NCBI GenBank assembly: GCA_017881285.1
Contig: JADGRD010000183.1
Span: 1-7,109, forward strand
Source: Pseudomonadota bacterium
GTDB taxonomy: Bacteria > Myxococcota_A > Polyangia > Fen-1088
Direction: 5' to 3'
Length of the DNA: 7,109 nucleotides
A model generated the notes under the pieces. The model saw only the letters and a program-made list of their open reading frames with translations. It was not told the DNA's origin and searched no databases. A program made the position numbers and the translations under genes. Positions 5,408 to 7,109 of the stretch are shown piece after piece; position 1 is the first letter of the stretch; each line of letters begins with the position of its first letter.

Positions 5408-7109
5408 TAGTTGGTGTCTCCGGTGGTGATCATCATGACCTCGGCGGCGCTGGTCATGCCGGCCAGTACCTTCTGCGCCCCATCCTCACGCAGGGTGCGC
5501 ATGCCGGCTTCGACGGCGGCGCGCTTGATGGTGCCGGCGTCCGCGTTCTTGATGGCGAGCTGGCGGATGCGGTCGTCGATCATCAGCAATTCATAGATCG
5601 CGGTTCGGCCCTTGTAGCCGGCGTTGAGACAAGCGTTGCAGCCGCCCTCGCGGGCACGGAAGAGCATGCCGGGCGGCGGCGGATCGCCCGAGCCCTTGAA
5701 GCGGATAGGACGGATGCCGCCAGCGAAGAAGGCGCCCGGATCCAGGCCCATGCTGGCCAGATCGACTTCCGTCGGGCGATAGAGCTCGCGGCACGCGCGG
5801 CACAGCCGCCGCACCAGGCGCTGGGCGAGAAGAGCCATGAGCGAGGAGGCGACGAGGAACGGCTGCACGCCGAGATCGACCAGGCGGGTGATGGCGCCGG
5901 CGGCGTCATTGGTGTGGATGGTGGAAAGCACCAGGTGGCCGGTGAGCGACGCCTGGATGGCGATTTCCGAGGTGGGCAGGTCGCGGATTTCGCCGACCAT
6001 GATGACGTCGGGATCGTGGCGCAGGAACGAGCGCAGGCCATTGGCGAAGGTGAGGTCGATCTTCTCGTTGACCGCGACCTGCGAGATGCCGTCGAGCTGG
6101 TATTCGACCGGATCCTCGATGGTCAGGATGTTGAGATCGGGCGAGTTGATCTTGGCCAGGCACGCGTAGAGCGTGGTGGTCTTGCCCGAGCCGGTGGGCC
6201 CGGTGACGAGCAAGATGCCGTGCGGCCGGCGAATGAGGTCGTTCATGGCCGTTAGGTGATCCTCGCCGAAGCCGATGTCGGCCAGATCGTGCAGCACGGT
6301 CTCGCGATCGAGCAAGCGGATGGTGATGCGCTCGCCGCCCTTGACCGTCGGGGCGGTGGCGACGCGCATGTCGATGTCCTTGCCCGCGATCTTGCGCCGG
6401 ATGCGGCCGTCCTGCGGCAGGCGCTTCTCGGCGATATTGAGGCCGGCCATGATCTTCACGCGCGAGATGATCGACGGAATGAACTGGCGCGCGGCCCGCC
6501 GGGTTTCGTAGAGCACGCCGTCGATGCGGTAACGGACGATGACGTCCTTCTCGCCCGGTTCGATGTGGATATCGCTGGCACGCTCCTTGACGGCGTTGAA
6601 CATCAGGGCGTTCACCCAGCGGATAATGGGCGCCTCGTCGTTGACGTCGAGGATGTCGACGAGCTCCTCGGCGGCGCCCTCGTCCTCGTTCTCGCCCTCG
6701 CCCAGATTGCCGGCGTCCTGCTTGCGGCCGTAGACGTGGTTGATGGCCTCCAGCAGCTTGTTGCCCGGCAGCAAGACAGGCACCACGTCCACGCCGATCA
6801 TGGTGCGCACGTCGTCGAGGGCGCCCACGTCGAGCGGATCGGCGGTGGCCACCATCACCGCCTCGCCTTCGCGCCGCAGCGGCATCACCCGGTGCTGCTT
6901 AGCGAAGCCGATGGGCACCTTGGCGGCAAGCTCGGCGTCCATCTCGGCCACGGGAAAGTCGGGCAAGAACGCGATGCCGAGTTGCACGCCCAGGGCCCGC
7001 AACACGTCGTCCTCGGTGCAGGCATGGGCCTTCTGCAGGAGGTCGCCGAGCAGCCCGCCCTCGCTCTGCTGCTGCGCCAACGCCTGCTCGACCGCCGCGG
7101 GTTTCACCA
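5407..7109 (-). CDS. gspE: Type II secretion ATPase GspE (5' end cut by window edge)
   Basis: Cytoplasmic secretion ATPase of the T2SS that powers pseudopilus assembly at the inner membrane through GspL/GspF. 566 residues are readable, counted from the Val/GTG codon at 7107. In order: an N1-type domain (about 1-130), an acidic Glu/Asp-rich linker (about 134-152), an N2 domain (about 155-290), then the RecA-like motor. Walker A is GPTGSGKT at 303-310 (Lys309), the Asp box is EDPVEY at 331-336, Walker B is DVIMVGEIRD at 367-376 (Glu373), and the His box is TGHLVLSTIHTN at 389-400. The zinc-binding tetracysteine module is intact: C436, C439, C490, C493. All catalytic elements are present, so it should be active. 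The GTG at 7107 is probably an internal Val: the preceding codon reads NTG and the start of the readable part already looks like the middle of the first N1 helix, so the true start lies outside. PilB is the main alternative, but the gspF-K neighbours settle it. The stop TAG is 10 bases before gspF. Confidence 0.96.
   Translation of the reverse strand, partial: VKPAAVEQALAQQQSEGGLLGDLLQKAHACTEDDVLRALGVQLGIAFLPDFPVAEMDAELAAKVPIGFAKQHRVMPLRREGEAVMVATADPLDVGALDDVRTMIGVDVVPVLLPGNKLLEAINHVYGRKQDAGNLGEGENEDEGAAEELVDILDVNDEAPIIRWVNALMFNAVKERASDIHIEPGEKDVIVRYRIDGVLYETRRAARQFIPSIISRVKIMAGLNIAEKRLPQDGRIRRKIAGKDIDMRVATAPTVKGGERITIRLLDRETVLHDLADIGFGEDHLTAMNDLIRRPHGILLVTGPTGSGKTTTLYACLAKINSPDLNILTIEDPVEYQLDGISQVAVNEKIDLTFANGLRSFLRHDPDVIMVGEIRDLPTSEIAIQASLTGHLVLSTIHTNDAAGAITRLVDLGVQPFLVASSLMALLAQRLVRRLCRACRELYRPTEVDLASMGLDPGAFFAGGIRPIRFKGSGDPPPPGMLFRAREGGCNACLNAGYKGRTAIYELLMIDDRIRQLAIKNADAGTIKRAAVEAGMRTLREDGAQKVLAGMTSAAEVMMITTGDTN

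Noticed and set aside
7105..7107. GTG as the start codon of gspE.
   Set aside because: The first readable residues already belong to the N1 domain and the preceding codon is NTG (likely Leu), so the frame probably continues beyond the window.

Overview
This window is one continuous, single-strand stretch of a type II secretion system (T2SS, general secretory pathway) operon. All genes are on the minus strand. In transcription order they are gspE (enters from the right edge, N-terminus cut), gspF, gspG, gspH, gspI, gspJ and gspK (runs off the left edge, C-terminus cut). This is the canonical gspE-F-G-H-I-J-K order. No base run longer than about 30 lies between genes, so there is no room for other genes, and I see no RNA gene, transposase, CRISPR array or promoter.

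Organism: the DNA is very GC-rich with strong G/C preference at third codon positions, which is why long open frames appear on the opposite strand. The unusually large minor pseudopilins with charged or Met/Gly-rich inserts, and a GspG whose mature form starts with Met rather than Phe, remind me of Myxococcota / former Deltaproteobacteria. That assignment is an inference from family resemblance, not proven here.

How the genes work together: GspE is the cytoplasmic ATPase and GspF the inner-membrane platform protein that together drive assembly of a periplasmic pseudopilus. GspG is the major pseudopilin. GspH, I, J and K are minor pseudopilins that form and prime the tip. All five pseudopilins show a class III (prepilin-type) leader with a Gly at the cleavage point followed by a hydrophobic helix. 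The prepilin peptidase GspO, the secretin GspD and the GspC/L/M proteins are not in the window. Genes are tightly packed: gspH/gspI and gspI/gspJ overlap by four bases (ATGA), gspJ/gspK are separated by 3 bases, gspG/gspH by 9, gspE/gspF by 10 and gspF/gspG by 29. Translational coupling is therefore likely, with gspG carrying the best ribosome binding site, as fits the most abundant subunit.

What is unusual: no new system is visible, but the region from gspI to gspK carries repeat DNA inside coding sequence. The gspI 3' end has an 18-bp tandem repeat encoding a Ser/Thr/Ala/Lys tail. The N-terminal leaders of gspJ (62 aa) and gspK (59 aa) are two to several times longer than usual and are built from GC-rich palindromic elements that share a 15-bp core. 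In gspK the element contains a 36-bp (12-codon) direct repeat. Both leader insertions sit upstream of the predicted peptidase cleavage site, so the extra peptide would be removed on maturation. gspI and gspH also have internal low-complexity inserts.
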